64,000 bases of DNA from JAUASW01 sp036880965. GTDB taxonomy: Bacteria > Pseudomonadota > Gammaproteobacteria > Burkholderiales > Burkholderiaceae_C. The notes beneath the pieces were generated by a model. It was not told where the DNA came from, searched no databases, and saw only the letters and a program-made list of their open reading frames with translations. The stretch lies in the NCBI RefSeq assembly GCF_036880965.1, contig NZ_JBAJMV010000006.1:248001-312000 (forward strand), read 5' to 3'. The translations under genes were made by a program, and so were the position numbers. Shown in pieces: positions 9,001-16,086 of the stretch. Numbering within the stretch: the first letter of the stretch is position 1; the number at the start of each line of letters is the position of its first letter.

Positions 9001-9597
9001 TACACCAGCAAGCTGGGCGCGCCGGCAAGCCTGGTCGTGCGCACGACCGACAGCGATGGCGTCAGCTCGCTGGGCTTCACCGAAGGCAGCATGCCGCTGC
9101 GCAGCGGCCGCCTGCGCATCTCCAATGCCTTCGGCCCGCACGCCACGGCGCTGGCCCTTGCCGTGGAGGCCCAGTACTGGAGCGGCAAGAGCTGGATCAA
9201 GAATGCGCAGGACAGCTGCACCAGCATTCCCGCTGCAGCCATCGCGCGCTTCAATCCGCTGACGCCCAGCGGTGCCACGAGCGGCGCGATGAACAACAGC
9301 GCATCGGCAATCGCCATCGCCTCGGGCGGCGGCAGCTTGACCCTGTCTGCAGCCAGCCCGGCCGCAGCCGGCAGCCTGGACCTGGCCATCAACCTCGGCA
9401 GCAGCACCGCCGACTCGGCGTGCTCCAGCGTGGCACGCCCCGCCAGCACCGGCGCCAACCTGCCCTGGCTGCGCTCGCAATACGGCAGTGCCGGCGGCTG
9501 CGGCAGCGCCTGGGACCGCGACCCGAGTGCCCGCGCCAGCTTCGGCATCTTCTCGCCCGAGATACGCAAGAACCTCCATGTGCGCGAAATCTTCTAG
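6010..9597 (+). CDS. mshQ: MshQ-like giant surface protein 2 (beta-helix module + DUF6701-type C-terminus)
   Basis: A secreted protein of about 1195 residues. A basic N-region and hydrophobic core (MLALALLTLAMPAWA) form a signal peptide. Residues about 40-530 carry many short repeats with G-I-x-hydrophobic-x-G patterns and N/D ladders (GIKFSG, GIHVKA, GIYLED, GIYLNG, GIYIEA) spaced as in right-handed parallel beta-helices. From about 555 on, the protein aligns throughout with MshQ-like protein 1, from HHLELQHASGSGITC to the RKNLHVREIF end. Starts at ATG 5974, 6022 or 6094 are also possible, and none has a good Shine-Dalgarno sequence. It lies between the pilin gene and mshC, whereas Vibrio mshQ is last in the operon. 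Inferred role: an alternative or second tip adhesin. Confidence 0.82.
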   Translation: MIGTMQARQVAASASSAARPPRQRARIGMLALALLTLAMPAWATTYKVGTASASCTSPTHSSISAALAAAGGSGSNHTINICAGTYAENNLDITGTGHAGLTMQSASGALDVKIWPGNCTGNKLITVSKNNVTLKGLDLLGPNGNCVAISGTDAGNFTGQNLKIDAQGDGIKFSGYSPALMLSQVTITSAKGMGIDASGSGDTVTFSRITVTSAKTHGIHVKARWSSPVFTDIVINAGSHGIYLEDSQNSTLQVQTLARNTISAGNDGLHYIGDTGTFKVHDTTLSGGTDSANDNAIQVQSNVWGAWEIKRVSISASHGGAIRVNGGDAPTLEDLDITSEKEGIYLNGSQNARIKVGTLSKNKIQAGATGIFLTGNAGTFTVDKTEITAGSGSSHHGIRASKTWGAWQVTNNKVLSAGGHGIYIEAGGGSGVVSNNHSRSNGNNALRLLDAQEWTGTLISGNCFYASTGSDDAYNRDQNSSYTVSGVGNFWGSTSGSTGYSETCVDANANGICDVAYTVPGNPTRSDTAPLKTAPSSCGGSTPTSLHHLELQHASGSGITCSPTSITVLACQDASCSTLYTGGVSGSLSAGSGATVTWPSGSGFTIGSGASSTTVAMQMTTVGSALLGASTSTPTAAAATSCNFGSPSCTFSAVDSGFIFDVPNHVAENSQTVSISAVRKSDSSLACTPAFASVSKNIKFTCGYGNPGSGFVPARVAGKALNSSNSMAAACDATGQTTSLSFNASGVASFSLLYADAGQMTLTASYTGSGSDAGLAMSGSDSFIAAPKDFAFSAITAAPIKAGRNFSATLTARNNAGTAMANFGRESSPAAPSLTHSRVLPTGSGVSDGIFAGSLGSFSAGSATASNLAWTEVGKIDLTATLNNYLGSGFSATGSTGSAGAVGPFTPDHFDVTVTPACGPSFSYAGQPFTVALAARNAINMTTVNYDGGSRLSPAYAKVHTLSDGTALGLGSFGSTAIVPLGNFVLGLATVNTPAYTYTSKLGAPASLVVRTTDSDGVSSLGFTEGSMPLRSGRLRISNAFGPHATALALAVEAQYWSGKSWIKNAQDSCTSIPAAAIARFNPLTPSGATSGAMNNSASAIAIASGGGSLTLSAASPAAAGSLDLAINLGSSTADSACSSVARPASTGANLPWLRSQYGSAGGCGSAWDRDPSARASFGIFSPEIRKNLHVREIF
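9463..9560 (+). repeat. 98-bp near-identical tract shared with the first mshQ-like gene (copy 2)
   Basis: Second copy of the 5794-5891 tract, offset by 3669 bases with two silent differences. It ends just before the mshC start codon, which lies inside this gene's last codons. Confidence 0.85.
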
Positions 9598-10054
9598 CAG
9601 AGCGCGCGCCCGCGGCTTCACGATTGGCGAGCTGGTGCTGGTGCTGATCATCGTCGGCGTGATGGCCGTGGTGGCCATGCCGCGCCTGAGCACCATGGAC
9701 GTGGCGGGCGAAGCCTGGCATCAGGACGTGGCCAGCTCGCTGCGCCATGCGCACCACACGGCAGTGGCCGCGCGGCGCCTGGTCTGCGCGAGCGTCAGCA
9801 CCGGCACGGTCACCCTGACGATTGCCGGCAGCAATCCGGCCAGCGCCTGCAGCAGCACGCTGCGCGGCTACGACGGCGACACCGCCTTCGCCCGCAGCAG
9901 CAACGCGCCCGGCACCTCCAGCGCCATCCTCTATTTCCAGCCTTCCGGCCGGGTCACGAGCGACGGCGCCGGCAGCACCGCCAGCAACTTCACCATCGCC
10001 ATCACAGGCCAGGCCAGTGTCAACGTCGTGGGAGAGACCGGCCATGTGGAATAG
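9578..10054 (+). CDS. mshC: MSHA minor prepilin MshC-like (GspH type)
   Basis: A 158-residue prepilin. A short basic leader ends at the processing site ARG|FTIGELVLVLI, with Glu at +5 and a long hydrophobic helix. The globular part has the GspH/FimT look: helix 'DVASSLRHAHHTAVAARR' followed by an S-T-rich beta domain with two cysteines that could pair. It starts at ATG 9578, 20 bases inside the preceding mshQ-like gene, and ends 11 bases inside mshD, so translation is probably coupled. In MSHA operons mshC follows the pilin genes; here the two mshQ-like genes separate them. The prepilin call is firm. The letter is assigned by order. Confidence 0.82.
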   Translation: MCAKSSSRARARGFTIGELVLVLIIVGVMAVVAMPRLSTMDVAGEAWHQDVASSLRHAHHTAVAARRLVCASVSTGTVTLTIAGSNPASACSSTLRGYDGDTAFARSSNAPGTSSAILYFQPSGRVTSDGAGSTASNFTIAITGQASVNVVGETGHVE

Positions 10055-10529
10055 CAGGCGCGCGTGCGGTTCACCCGGTTCACCAGGGCGCAGCAGCGGC
10101 TTCACGCTGCCGGAGATGCTGCTGGTGATCGTGGTGGTGGGCGTTGGCCTGGCCGGCGTGCTGGTCGCCTTCTCCACGGTGGGCCGCGGCTCCGCCGACC
10201 CGGTGCTGCAAAAGCAGATGCTGTCGGTGGCCGAGGAGCTGATGGAGGAGATCCAGTTGCGGCCCTATGCGGTCACCGCCAATGCGGCGCCCGCGGCCTG
10301 CGCGCGCAACACCTTCAATGACGTGCGCGACTACAACGGCTACGCCACGAGCAACAAGATTTGCGCCATCGACGGCTCGACGATCGACTCGCTGAACGGC
10401 TACTCGGTCAGCATCTCGGTGCAGTCCGTCACCTGGCAGGGCCTGGCCAATACCTTGCAGATCACCATCACCGTCAGCCAGAGCGGGCAGAGCTTTGTGC
10501 TGCAGGGCTACCGGACCTTCTACACCTGA
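10044..10529 (+). CDS. mshD: MSHA minor prepilin MshD-like
   Basis: A 161-residue prepilin with the cleavage site SSG|FTLPEMLLVIVVVGVGLAGVLVAF, Glu at +5 and a single hydrophobic helix. The following stretch VLQKQMLSVAEELMEEIQLRPY resembles the amphipathic helix after the membrane segment in MshD/GspI-type minor pilins. It begins inside the end of mshC and stops at TGA 10527-10529, sharing one base with the mshO start (TGATG). It is probably part of the initiation complex with MshC, MshO and MshP. Identity as MshD is by order and by this helix motif. Confidence 0.82.
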   Translation: MWNSRRACGSPGSPGRSSGFTLPEMLLVIVVVGVGLAGVLVAFSTVGRGSADPVLQKQMLSVAEELMEEIQLRPYAVTANAAPAACARNTFNDVRDYNGYATSNKICAIDGSTIDSLNGYSVSISVQSVTWQGLANTLQITITVSQSGQSFVLQGYRTFYT

Positions 10530-11404
10530 TGAGCAAGCATGTGATGCGCCAAGCAGGCTCAGTGAATGGCAGCGCCGGCTTCACGCTGGTGGAAATGGTG
10601 ATCGTCATCGTGATCACCGGCGTGCTGGCGGTGAGCCTCGCCCTCTTCCTGCGCCCGGCACTTGACATCTACCTGAGCAGCAGCACGCGCGCGGCACTGT
10701 CCGACGACGCCGATACCGCCCTGCGCCGCCTCTTGCGTGATGTGCGCTCGGCGGTGCCGAACTCGGTCCGCATTCCCAACGACCAATGCCTGGAGCTGGT
10801 GCCCAGCACCGGCGGTGGCCGCCTGCGCATGGGGCCCGACCTGGTCAACGACAGCGGCGTGGGCTGCACCCCCGGGGCCACTTGCGCCGCGCCACTGGAC
10901 CCCAGCCAACCCAGCACGACGCTGGACGTGCTGACGCCGTTCACCAGCCTGCCGGCCGTGGGCGACTACCTGGTGGTCGGCAACCAGAATGGCAATGATG
11001 TGTACAGCGGCGTCAACCGCGCTGCCATCACAGCCCTCAGCACGCCGGCGGCCACGCAGGGCAAGCACCGACTGACAATCCCGGCAACGCAGTTCCCACC
11101 CGGCTTTGCGAGCGGCCGCTTCAGCATCGTCTCGGCCTCCGAGAAGGCGGTGTTCTATGTCTGCAATGGCGGTTCGCTGTGGCGGCTATCGAATTACGGC
11201 TTCAACGCCGCGTATCCCTCGTCCTGCCCGAGCGTCGCCACCGCCAGCAAGGTGGCCAGCGGCCTGAGCAGCTGCAGCTTCGTGTATGACCCCAACCCCG
11301 GCGCTTCGGCCCAGTTCGGCTATGTGTGGGCGCAGTTCCAGCTCACCCGCAACGGCGAAAGCGCCACCGTCACCGGCGGTGCCCATGTGGTGAACGCACC
11401 ATGA
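10529..11404 (+). CDS. mshO: MSHA minor prepilin MshO-like (GspJ-like)
   Basis: A 291-residue prepilin, larger than its neighbours, as expected for MshO/GspJ. The leader contains SAG|FTLVEMVIVIVITGVLAV with Glu at +5. After the helix comes ALSDDADTALRRLLRDVRSAVPNSVRI, the usual GspJ-like segment, then a long mixed beta region with several cysteine pairs. The start ATG shares one base with the mshD stop. The stop overlaps the mshP start (ATGA, 11401-11404). No sign of damage. Likely one of the minor pilins that prime fibre assembly in the inner membrane. Confidence 0.84.
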   Translation: MSKHVMRQAGSVNGSAGFTLVEMVIVIVITGVLAVSLALFLRPALDIYLSSSTRAALSDDADTALRRLLRDVRSAVPNSVRIPNDQCLELVPSTGGGRLRMGPDLVNDSGVGCTPGATCAAPLDPSQPSTTLDVLTPFTSLPAVGDYLVVGNQNGNDVYSGVNRAAITALSTPAATQGKHRLTIPATQFPPGFASGRFSIVSASEKAVFYVCNGGSLWRLSNYGFNAAYPSSCPSVATASKVASGLSSCSFVYDPNPGASAQFGYVWAQFQLTRNGESATVTGGAHVVNAP

Positions 11405-11862
11405 GCAACAAGCAATCGCAACAGGGCCTGGGCGCCGTGGCCGTGCTGATCATCCTCGTCGTGCTGGCCGGCCTGGCGGCCGCCATCGTCCGGCTGGGCA
11501 GCAGCGCGGCTCAGGCCAGCGCCATGGACGTGATGGCAGCACGCGCGCTGCAGGCAGCGCAGGCCGGCACCCAGTGGGGCCTCGCTCAAGCGCTCAACGC
11601 CACCGGCTCCTGGACCACCTGCGCCGGCGCCAGCCAGACCCTGGACCTCAGCAGCACGCTCGGTACGCGAGTCACCGTCACCTGCAACTCCACGCTCTAC
11701 AACGAGGGCGAGAACCCGGCCAGCCCGGGCACCAGCAATACGGTGCGTATCTACACCATCGATGCCGTGGCCTGCAACTCCACGGCCTGCCCAGACAACA
11801 CGCGCGCGCTTTCTCCCGGCTATGTGGAGCGGCGCAAGGTCGTGCAGGCCAGCAGTTCCTGA
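11401..11862 (+). CDS. mshP: MSHA biogenesis protein MshP-like (GspK/PilX-like)
   Basis: A 153-residue protein with an N-terminal hydrophobic helix (QQGLGAVAVLIILVVLAGLAAAIV) lacking the +5 Glu, as usual for MshP and PilX/GspK-class components. The region after the helix (ALQAAQAGTQWGLAQAL) is the family hallmark of PilX/MshP proteins. It then has a short domain with several Cys residues. It starts on an ATGA overlap with mshO and ends the operon. The next gene is convergent and only 13 bases away. No clear intrinsic terminator separates them. Confidence 0.84.
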   Translation: MSNKQSQQGLGAVAVLIILVVLAGLAAAIVRLGSSAAQASAMDVMAARALQAAQAGTQWGLAQALNATGSWTTCAGASQTLDLSSTLGTRVTVTCNSTLYNEGENPASPGTSNTVRIYTIDAVACNSTACPDNTRALSPGYVERRKVVQASSS

Positions 11863-11875
11863 GCGGCCCGACCCA

Positions 11876-12805
11876 TCACGAGAGCCGGGCCCGCAACAAG
11901 GGCGTTGATGCCTCCACTGGCGCCAGCAACAGCGGCCACAAGCGCGCGCCCAGCTCGCGGCGGAACATCGCGAAATGGCCGATCTGATGCAGGCCCACAG
12001 CCTGCGGGTCCAGCGTGTGGCGCTGCACTTGCGCGGCGCTGAACTGGCGGGCCAGTTCATCGACAGCCGGTGCCGGGCCGAACACATGGTCGTCCGTGAT
12101 ATTCCAGAGATGCACCGGCCCCTCGAAGCGGTCATAGGCCAGGTGGCCCTGCAGGCTCGGGTCGGTGAACATGAAGCCACGCCGGCGCCCCCAGGCCGCC
12201 CACTCCAGCGCCGCGCCCTTGGGCAGGCCCTGGGCCCGCGAACCGAGCAGCCAGCCCGGCGCATGGCCGAAGACATGGCTGGCAATGGGCAGCATCGTAT
12301 GGAAGAACAGCCAGGCCTTGAACTTGTCCAGGCCCGACCAGAAACGCCAGTCCGCCGCCTGCGCTGCCACGCCCAGCAAGGCGTCGGCTCGTTCATAGCC
12401 CGGCGTCATGCCGACCGCATTGCCGCCGAAGCTGTGACCTATCCACAAGAGGCCCAGCGCCTCGCCCTGGTTCTGCTGTTCGAACAGGCGGCGGCGCTGC
12501 GCAGCATGCAGCGCCGCCCCCATGTCCAGCTGCGCCCAGTCGCGCAGCCTCGCCTCCTCCTGCTGAAGCGCCTGCGCCCGTGAGTCGCCAATGCCGCGGT
12601 AGTCGTAGCTCAGGACGGCATAGCCGCGCCCCGCCAGCCATTCTGCAAAGCCGCGATAGAAGCCGCGCGCCACGGCCGTGGCCGGGCTGACCACCGCCAC
12701 CGCCCGGGCCGGGCCGGCGGGCTCGTGCCAGGTGGCGGCAAGCAGGCGGCCGTCGCTGCAGCGCAGCCGGGTGTCTCGGGTCGTGAAGCAGGTGCTCTTG
12801 TTCAT
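11876..12805 (-). CDS. Alpha/beta hydrolase (serine aminopeptidase/lysophospholipase-like)
   Basis: A 309-residue soluble alpha/beta hydrolase. The nucleophile elbow is GHSFGG with Ser125. A likely catalytic His lies in HQIGHFAMF (about 276), and the acid is probably the Asp pair in ITDDHVFG. The motif SYDYRGIGDS before the elbow is common to the S33/monoglyceride-lipase-like group. Substrate cannot be read from sequence. There is no signal peptide, so it is cytoplasmic. It is divergent from a LysR-type regulator with a 67-base gap, so it is the likely regulatory target. Confidence 0.72.
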   Translation of the reverse strand: MNKSTCFTTRDTRLRCSDGRLLAATWHEPAGPARAVAVVSPATAVARGFYRGFAEWLAGRGYAVLSYDYRGIGDSRAQALQQEEARLRDWAQLDMGAALHAAQRRRLFEQQNQGEALGLLWIGHSFGGNAVGMTPGYERADALLGVAAQAADWRFWSGLDKFKAWLFFHTMLPIASHVFGHAPGWLLGSRAQGLPKGAALEWAAWGRRRGFMFTDPSLQGHLAYDRFEGPVHLWNITDDHVFGPAPAVDELARQFSAAQVQRHTLDPQAVGLHQIGHFAMFRRELGARLWPLLLAPVEASTPLLRARLS

Positions 12806-12812
12806 GGAGCAA

Positions 12813-12845
12813 AGTCTAGATTGGCAACCGGGAAGGCACTAGACT
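12813..12845. promoter_or_regulatory. Inverted repeat in the divergent hydrolase/LysR promoter region
   Basis: AGTCTAG (12813-12819) and CTAGACT (12839-12845) are perfect inverted copies spaced by 19 bases between the divergent start codons. Each half also holds a TAGACT hexamer that could act as a -10 element for its outward gene. LysR proteins often bind dyads of this sort in the promoter they share with a target. Candidate operator only. Confidence 0.4.
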
Positions 12846-12872
12846 GCAATTCATCGACACATTGGTTCCAAA

Positions 12873-13817
12873 ATGGCGACAAAGACCGCACCCTCCCGCT
12901 ACCGCCGCACCGTGGCCGAGGCTGCGTTGGACGCCAATGCGCTAGAGCTTTTTGCCCGGATCGCCGCGGCCGGCAGCTTTGCCGCGGCGGCTCGCGAGCT
13001 CGGCTTGACCCGCGCCGCGGTGAGCCGGCGCATCGCTGCCATCGAAGAGGCGGTCGGCCTGGCGCTGTTTGCCCGCAGCACCCGCAGCCTCGGCCTGACC
13101 GAGGCCGGCCGGCGCCTGCATGCCCGCGCCAAGCTGGTGCGCGAGGCGGCCGAAGGCGCCCGCCTGGCCTTGCGCAGCCAGCGCGACCAGCTCGGCGGCA
13201 CCTTGCGCATCAGCGCCACGCCGAGCTTCGGCCGCCATGTGCTGGCGCCCTTGCTGGCGCGCTTCCAGGCTCTGCATCCCGCGCTGCGCTATGAACTTTT
13301 CTTCACCGACCGGCGCGTCGACCTGTTGCGTGAAGGCCTGGACCTGGCCTTCCGCATCACCGCCCGGCCACCGGAGGATTGCGTAGCACAGCCGGTCCGG
13401 CCATTCGCGGTGCGGGCCTATGGCCTGGGCCCGCCGCTAGCCGATCTTCAAGCCCTCGCCGACCAGCGCCTGCTGCTGCTGGGCCAGCATGAGGAGCCGC
13501 TGACCAGCCACTGGCTCAGCGACGGGCCGCCGGCAAGGCGCGAATCACTGATGTTGCAAGCCAGCGCCTGGGGTGGCGACATGGAATCGATGCTGGCGAT
13601 GGCACGTGCCGGCGGCGGCGTGGTGATGGCACCGGACTTCTGTGTGCCGCCTGGCGATGTGCTTGCCGACCTGCTGCCGGGCTGGCGCATGGTGGTCGCC
13701 GAGGGTGAATGGGTGCAGGCGCTGACCTTGCCCGTACCCGCCGGCTCGGAGACAGCGCGGGCCTTCGTCGCCTTTGTGCGCGCCGAGCTGGGCCAGCCTC
13801 AGGCCAGGGCCGAATAG
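12873..13817 (+). CDS. LysR-family transcriptional regulator
   Basis: A 314-residue LysR-type regulator. The winged helix-turn-helix covers about residues 20-80 (LELFARIAAAGSFAAAARELGLTRAAVSRRIAAIEEAVGLALFARSTR). The effector-binding domain (about 108-300) has the usual LRISATPSFGRHVLAPLLARF start. The sequence around 'LLREGLDLAFRI' matches the LTTR subgroup of CrgA/DmlR-like regulators. The effector is unknown. It is divergent from the alpha/beta hydrolase and followed by 476 bases of non-coding repeat DNA. Confidence 0.85.
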   Translation: MATKTAPSRYRRTVAEAALDANALELFARIAAAGSFAAAARELGLTRAAVSRRIAAIEEAVGLALFARSTRSLGLTEAGRRLHARAKLVREAAEGARLALRSQRDQLGGTLRISATPSFGRHVLAPLLARFQALHPALRYELFFTDRRVDLLREGLDLAFRITARPPEDCVAQPVRPFAVRAYGLGPPLADLQALADQRLLLLGQHEEPLTSHWLSDGPPARRESLMLQASAWGGDMESMLAMARAGGGVVMAPDFCVPPGDVLADLLPGWRMVVAEGEWVQALTLPVPAGSETARAFVAFVRAELGQPQARAE

Positions 13818-13851
13818 AGGTTCTTCATCGACCTGCGGTGACGACTCCAGC

Positions 13852-14260
13852 CGGCACGTAGCAGTCGTTCGCGAAGCCACTTCGGGAGAGCGTTGCACGG
13901 CAACCCGGGCAGCCGCACGGCTCACCGTGCAACGCAGCGCCGCGTGGGGGTGTTTGCTCGCAGGCCACGAACGCTGCACGGGCACAGGCTGGCCCCGCTG
14001 CCGGGCGATTTGTGCGCGGCCGAGAGCGCAGCAGCGCGGGCCGGGCGTGCGCAGCACGCTTCAACAACTGACTTGGCGCGCCCTGTCTGAGCGGCACGAA
14101 CGAAGTGAGTGGAGCGAGTTGCGCGCCGCCGGCCCGTGATGCGAGCACCGAGGGGAGTTGGCCGCGAGGCCAACCCGCGCACCATGAGCCCGGTGGCGGG
14201 GCCAGCCTGTGCCTACCGCCCGACCTCTGCAAACGCGAAGCGAACGGCTGCTACGTGCCG
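13852..14260. repeat. Nested inverted-repeat intergenic element
   Basis: This fills the only gap of more than 300 bases (13818-14293). Outer arms 13852-13870 and 14242-14260 are inverted copies with one mismatch in 19. Inner arms 13981-13998 and 14196-14213 are a perfect 18-bp inverted pair (GGCACAGGCTGGCCCCGC). A third pair, GGCGCGC (14075-14081) and GCGCGCC (14121-14127), brackets the centre. A separate local hairpin (10-bp stem CGTTGCACGG) lies at 13891-13934. No convincing gene is present: reading frames here lack family similarity and good starts. It looks like a MITE/REP-like or structured-RNA element. The central GAGCGAGTT-type wording recalls repeats seen in other Burkholderiales intergenic regions, but that is memory, not a search. 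Confidence 0.65.
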
Positions 14261-14293
14261 TCAAGAGACGCCCCCGGAAATCGCCGATGAACC

Positions 14294-15430
14294 TCAAGAA
14301 AGCCGCTCGCGCTCCAACTCGTAGCGTTTGACGCGATCCTCCAGCACCTGCACGCCGATGCCGGGGCCCGTGGGCATCTCGATGAATCCGTCGTCTGCCA
14401 GCACCACGCCGGGCGCGACGATGTCTTCGGCAAAGTAGCGCGAGGTTTCAGAGGTGTCACCCGGAAGCGTGAAGCCGGCAGCGGCCTGCAGGTGCAGGTT
14501 GAAGGCGCGGCCTATGCCTGTTTCATCCATGCCGCCCGACCAGACGCCCACGCCCCGCTCATGGCAGAAGGCCGCGATGCGCAGCGACTCAAGCAATCCA
14601 CCGACGCGACCCTGCTTGATGTTGATGATGCGGCAGGCATCGAGCGACAGCGCCGCGCGGGCATCGTCGAGATCGTGGATCGATTCGTCCAGGCACAGCG
14701 GCGTGGCCAGCTCCCGCTGCAACGCGGCGTGCTGAACGATGTCGCTGTAGGACAGTGGCTGCTCGATCATCGTGAGATTGAACGCATCGAGCTCGCGCAG
14801 AAGCGGCGCGTCTTCGATGCGGTAGTCACCGTTGGCATCGGCCATCAAGGCGATCTGCGGGAACTCGGCGCGCAAGGCACGCAGCCACGCCACGTCCTTG
14901 CCGCGCATGATCTTGACCTTGATTCGGTGGTAGGGCCGACGCAAGGCCTCCTCCACTGCACTCAGCAACTCTGGAATCGAGTCCTTGATGCCGATGCTGA
15001 TGCCCGACTGGATGCGCCGGCCCGGCCAGCCCAGCAGCTCATGCAGAGGCACACCGCGCTGGCGTGCCACCAGGTCCAGGAGCGCGTTCTCCAGCATCGC
15101 CTTGGCCATGCCATGGCCGCGCACGGGGCGCAGCCGCTCGCCAAGTTCGGCAAAGCTGATGCCCGCTTCGACCTGCGGCAGGAGGAAGTCCTTGAAGATG
15201 TGGCGGGCCGTCTGCGTCGTCTCGTACGAGTAATACGGGTCCGGGTCGGCCACGCATTCGCCCCAGCCCACGACGCCACCGGATTCAATCCGCAAGAGCA
15301 AGGCCTCCTTGACCGCCCAGCTGTGCACGCTGGTGGCGAAGGGCTGGACGAAAGGCAGGCGGACCGTGATCAGCTCGATGCGATCGAGCTTGGGCAGCAG
15401 CGCCAATTCAGCAGGGGTGAGTTTGTTCAT
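14294..15430 (-). CDS. Enolase-superfamily enzyme, N-acylamino acid racemase / o-succinylbenzoate synthase-like
   Basis: A 378-residue member of the muconate-lactonising subgroup of the enolase superfamily. Catalytic lysines are seen as K171-x-K173 and K272 (IKQGRVGG). The metal ligands are D198 (DAN), E223 (IEQP) and D248 (LDES). The N-terminal capping domain covers about residues 15-130. The best resemblance is to the MenC-type/N-succinylamino acid racemase group. A Burkholderiales bacterium would use ubiquinone, so a menaquinone role is unlikely and racemase or dipeptide-epimerase activity is more plausible. It follows the DUF2277 gene with no gap and is the last gene of the minus-strand run. 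The non-coding repeat element lies downstream. Confidence 0.72.
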   Translation of the reverse strand: MNKLTPAELALLPKLDRIELITVRLPFVQPFATSVHSWAVKEALLLRIESGGVVGWGECVADPDPYYSYETTQTARHIFKDFLLPQVEAGISFAELGERLRPVRGHGMAKAMLENALLDLVARQRGVPLHELLGWPGRRIQSGISIGIKDSIPELLSAVEEALRRPYHRIKVKIMRGKDVAWLRALRAEFPQIALMADANGDYRIEDAPLLRELDAFNLTMIEQPLSYSDIVQHAALQRELATPLCLDESIHDLDDARAALSLDACRIINIKQGRVGGLLESLRIAAFCHERGVGVWSGGMDETGIGRAFNLHLQAAAGFTLPGDTSETSRYFAEDIVAPGVVLADDGFIEMPTGPGIGVQVLEDRVKRYELERERLS

Positions 15431-15703
15431 TCAGCGGCTGCCAAAACGTTCGAGGTTGCGTTGACGGGCCTTCGCCGCTTCGATCTCGCGATCCTTGGGC
15501 TCGGCCGTCGTGACCAGTCCGCCGATCAAGGCGCGTGCCGAGCGGGCCACCTCTTCCACCGCGCGATTGAAGGCTTCTTCATTGGCCTTGGAAGGCACAT
15601 TGAAGCCGCTCAGCTTGCGTACGAACTGCAAGGAGGCATCGCGTATCTCAAGCTCGGTGGCCGGCGGCTGGAAGTTGAAAAGGGTCTTGATATTGCGGCA
15701 CAT
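15431..15703 (-). CDS. DUF2277 family protein
   Basis: A 90-residue small protein that begins MCRNIKTLFNF and contains ASLQFVRKLSGF, the hallmark wording of the DUF2277 family. No function is established for the family. It has no signal or membrane segment. It is followed with zero gap by the racemase-like gene and preceded by a GFA-domain gene six bases away, so the three are co-transcribed. It is often a small accessory next to GFA or metabolic genes, but I infer no role here. Confidence 0.8.
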   Translation of the reverse strand: MCRNIKTLFNFQPPATELEIRDASLQFVRKLSGFNVPSKANEEAFNRAVEEVARSARALIGGLVTTAEPKDREIEAAKARQRNLERFGSR

Positions 15704-15709
15704 GCTCGA

Positions 15710-16072
15710 TCAATCCTTCAGGACTTTCCAGCTCTTCGCGCCATCGAGCCGGCGGATCTTCACATCGCCCAGAACTTCGGGCTCGAACATGCGCGCATTG
15801 ATGCCGGTGCGGCTCTTGTCTGTCGGCGCGACCGGCCGCCACTGCACGATGCAACCGCAGCGGCCGCAGCGCATGAAGTCAAGCATGCGGTCGCCCCATT
15901 GGTAGCTCTGCAAGACGCCGGGTTCCGCCTCGACCTTCACTTCGCTCAATTGGAAGTAGGCCCACAGCGTGCCGTAGCGCCGGCAGATCGAGCAATTGCA
16001 GTTGGTGAGGCTGCGCGGCTTGCGCGGGATGCTCAGGTGAACGGATCCGCAATGGCAGGTCGCTTTCAGCAT
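15710..16072 (-). CDS. GFA/CENP-V domain protein (zinc-binding)
   Basis: A 120-residue protein of the GFA (glutathione-dependent formaldehyde-activating enzyme-like) fold. The zinc sites are clear: C6-x-C8, C25-x-C27-x-x-C30 and C69-x-x-C72-x-C74. The family is small, cytoplasmic and mostly of unknown function. True S-hydroxymethylglutathione synthase activity cannot be assumed. I start at ATG 16072 because an AGGAG lies seven bases upstream; a GTG one codon earlier is too close to it. It sits in tandem with DUF2277 and an acyl-CoA dehydrogenase gene. Confidence 0.8.
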   Translation of the reverse strand: MLKATCHCGSVHLSIPRKPRSLTNCNCSICRRYGTLWAYFQLSEVKVEAEPGVLQSYQWGDRMLDFMRCGRCGCIVQWRPVAPTDKSRTGINARMFEPEVLGDVKIRRLDGAKSWKVLKD

Positions 16073-16086
16073 CACTCAACTCCTCT

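Noticed and set aside
13825..14324. Several small reading frames in the 476-base gap
   Set aside because: No ribosome sites, no recognisable families, and all overlap the inverted-repeat arms; better explained as repeat DNA.
14294..15430. Naming the enolase-superfamily gene menC
   Set aside because: No other menaquinone genes are near and the likely lineage uses ubiquinone, so a racemase or epimerase role is safer.
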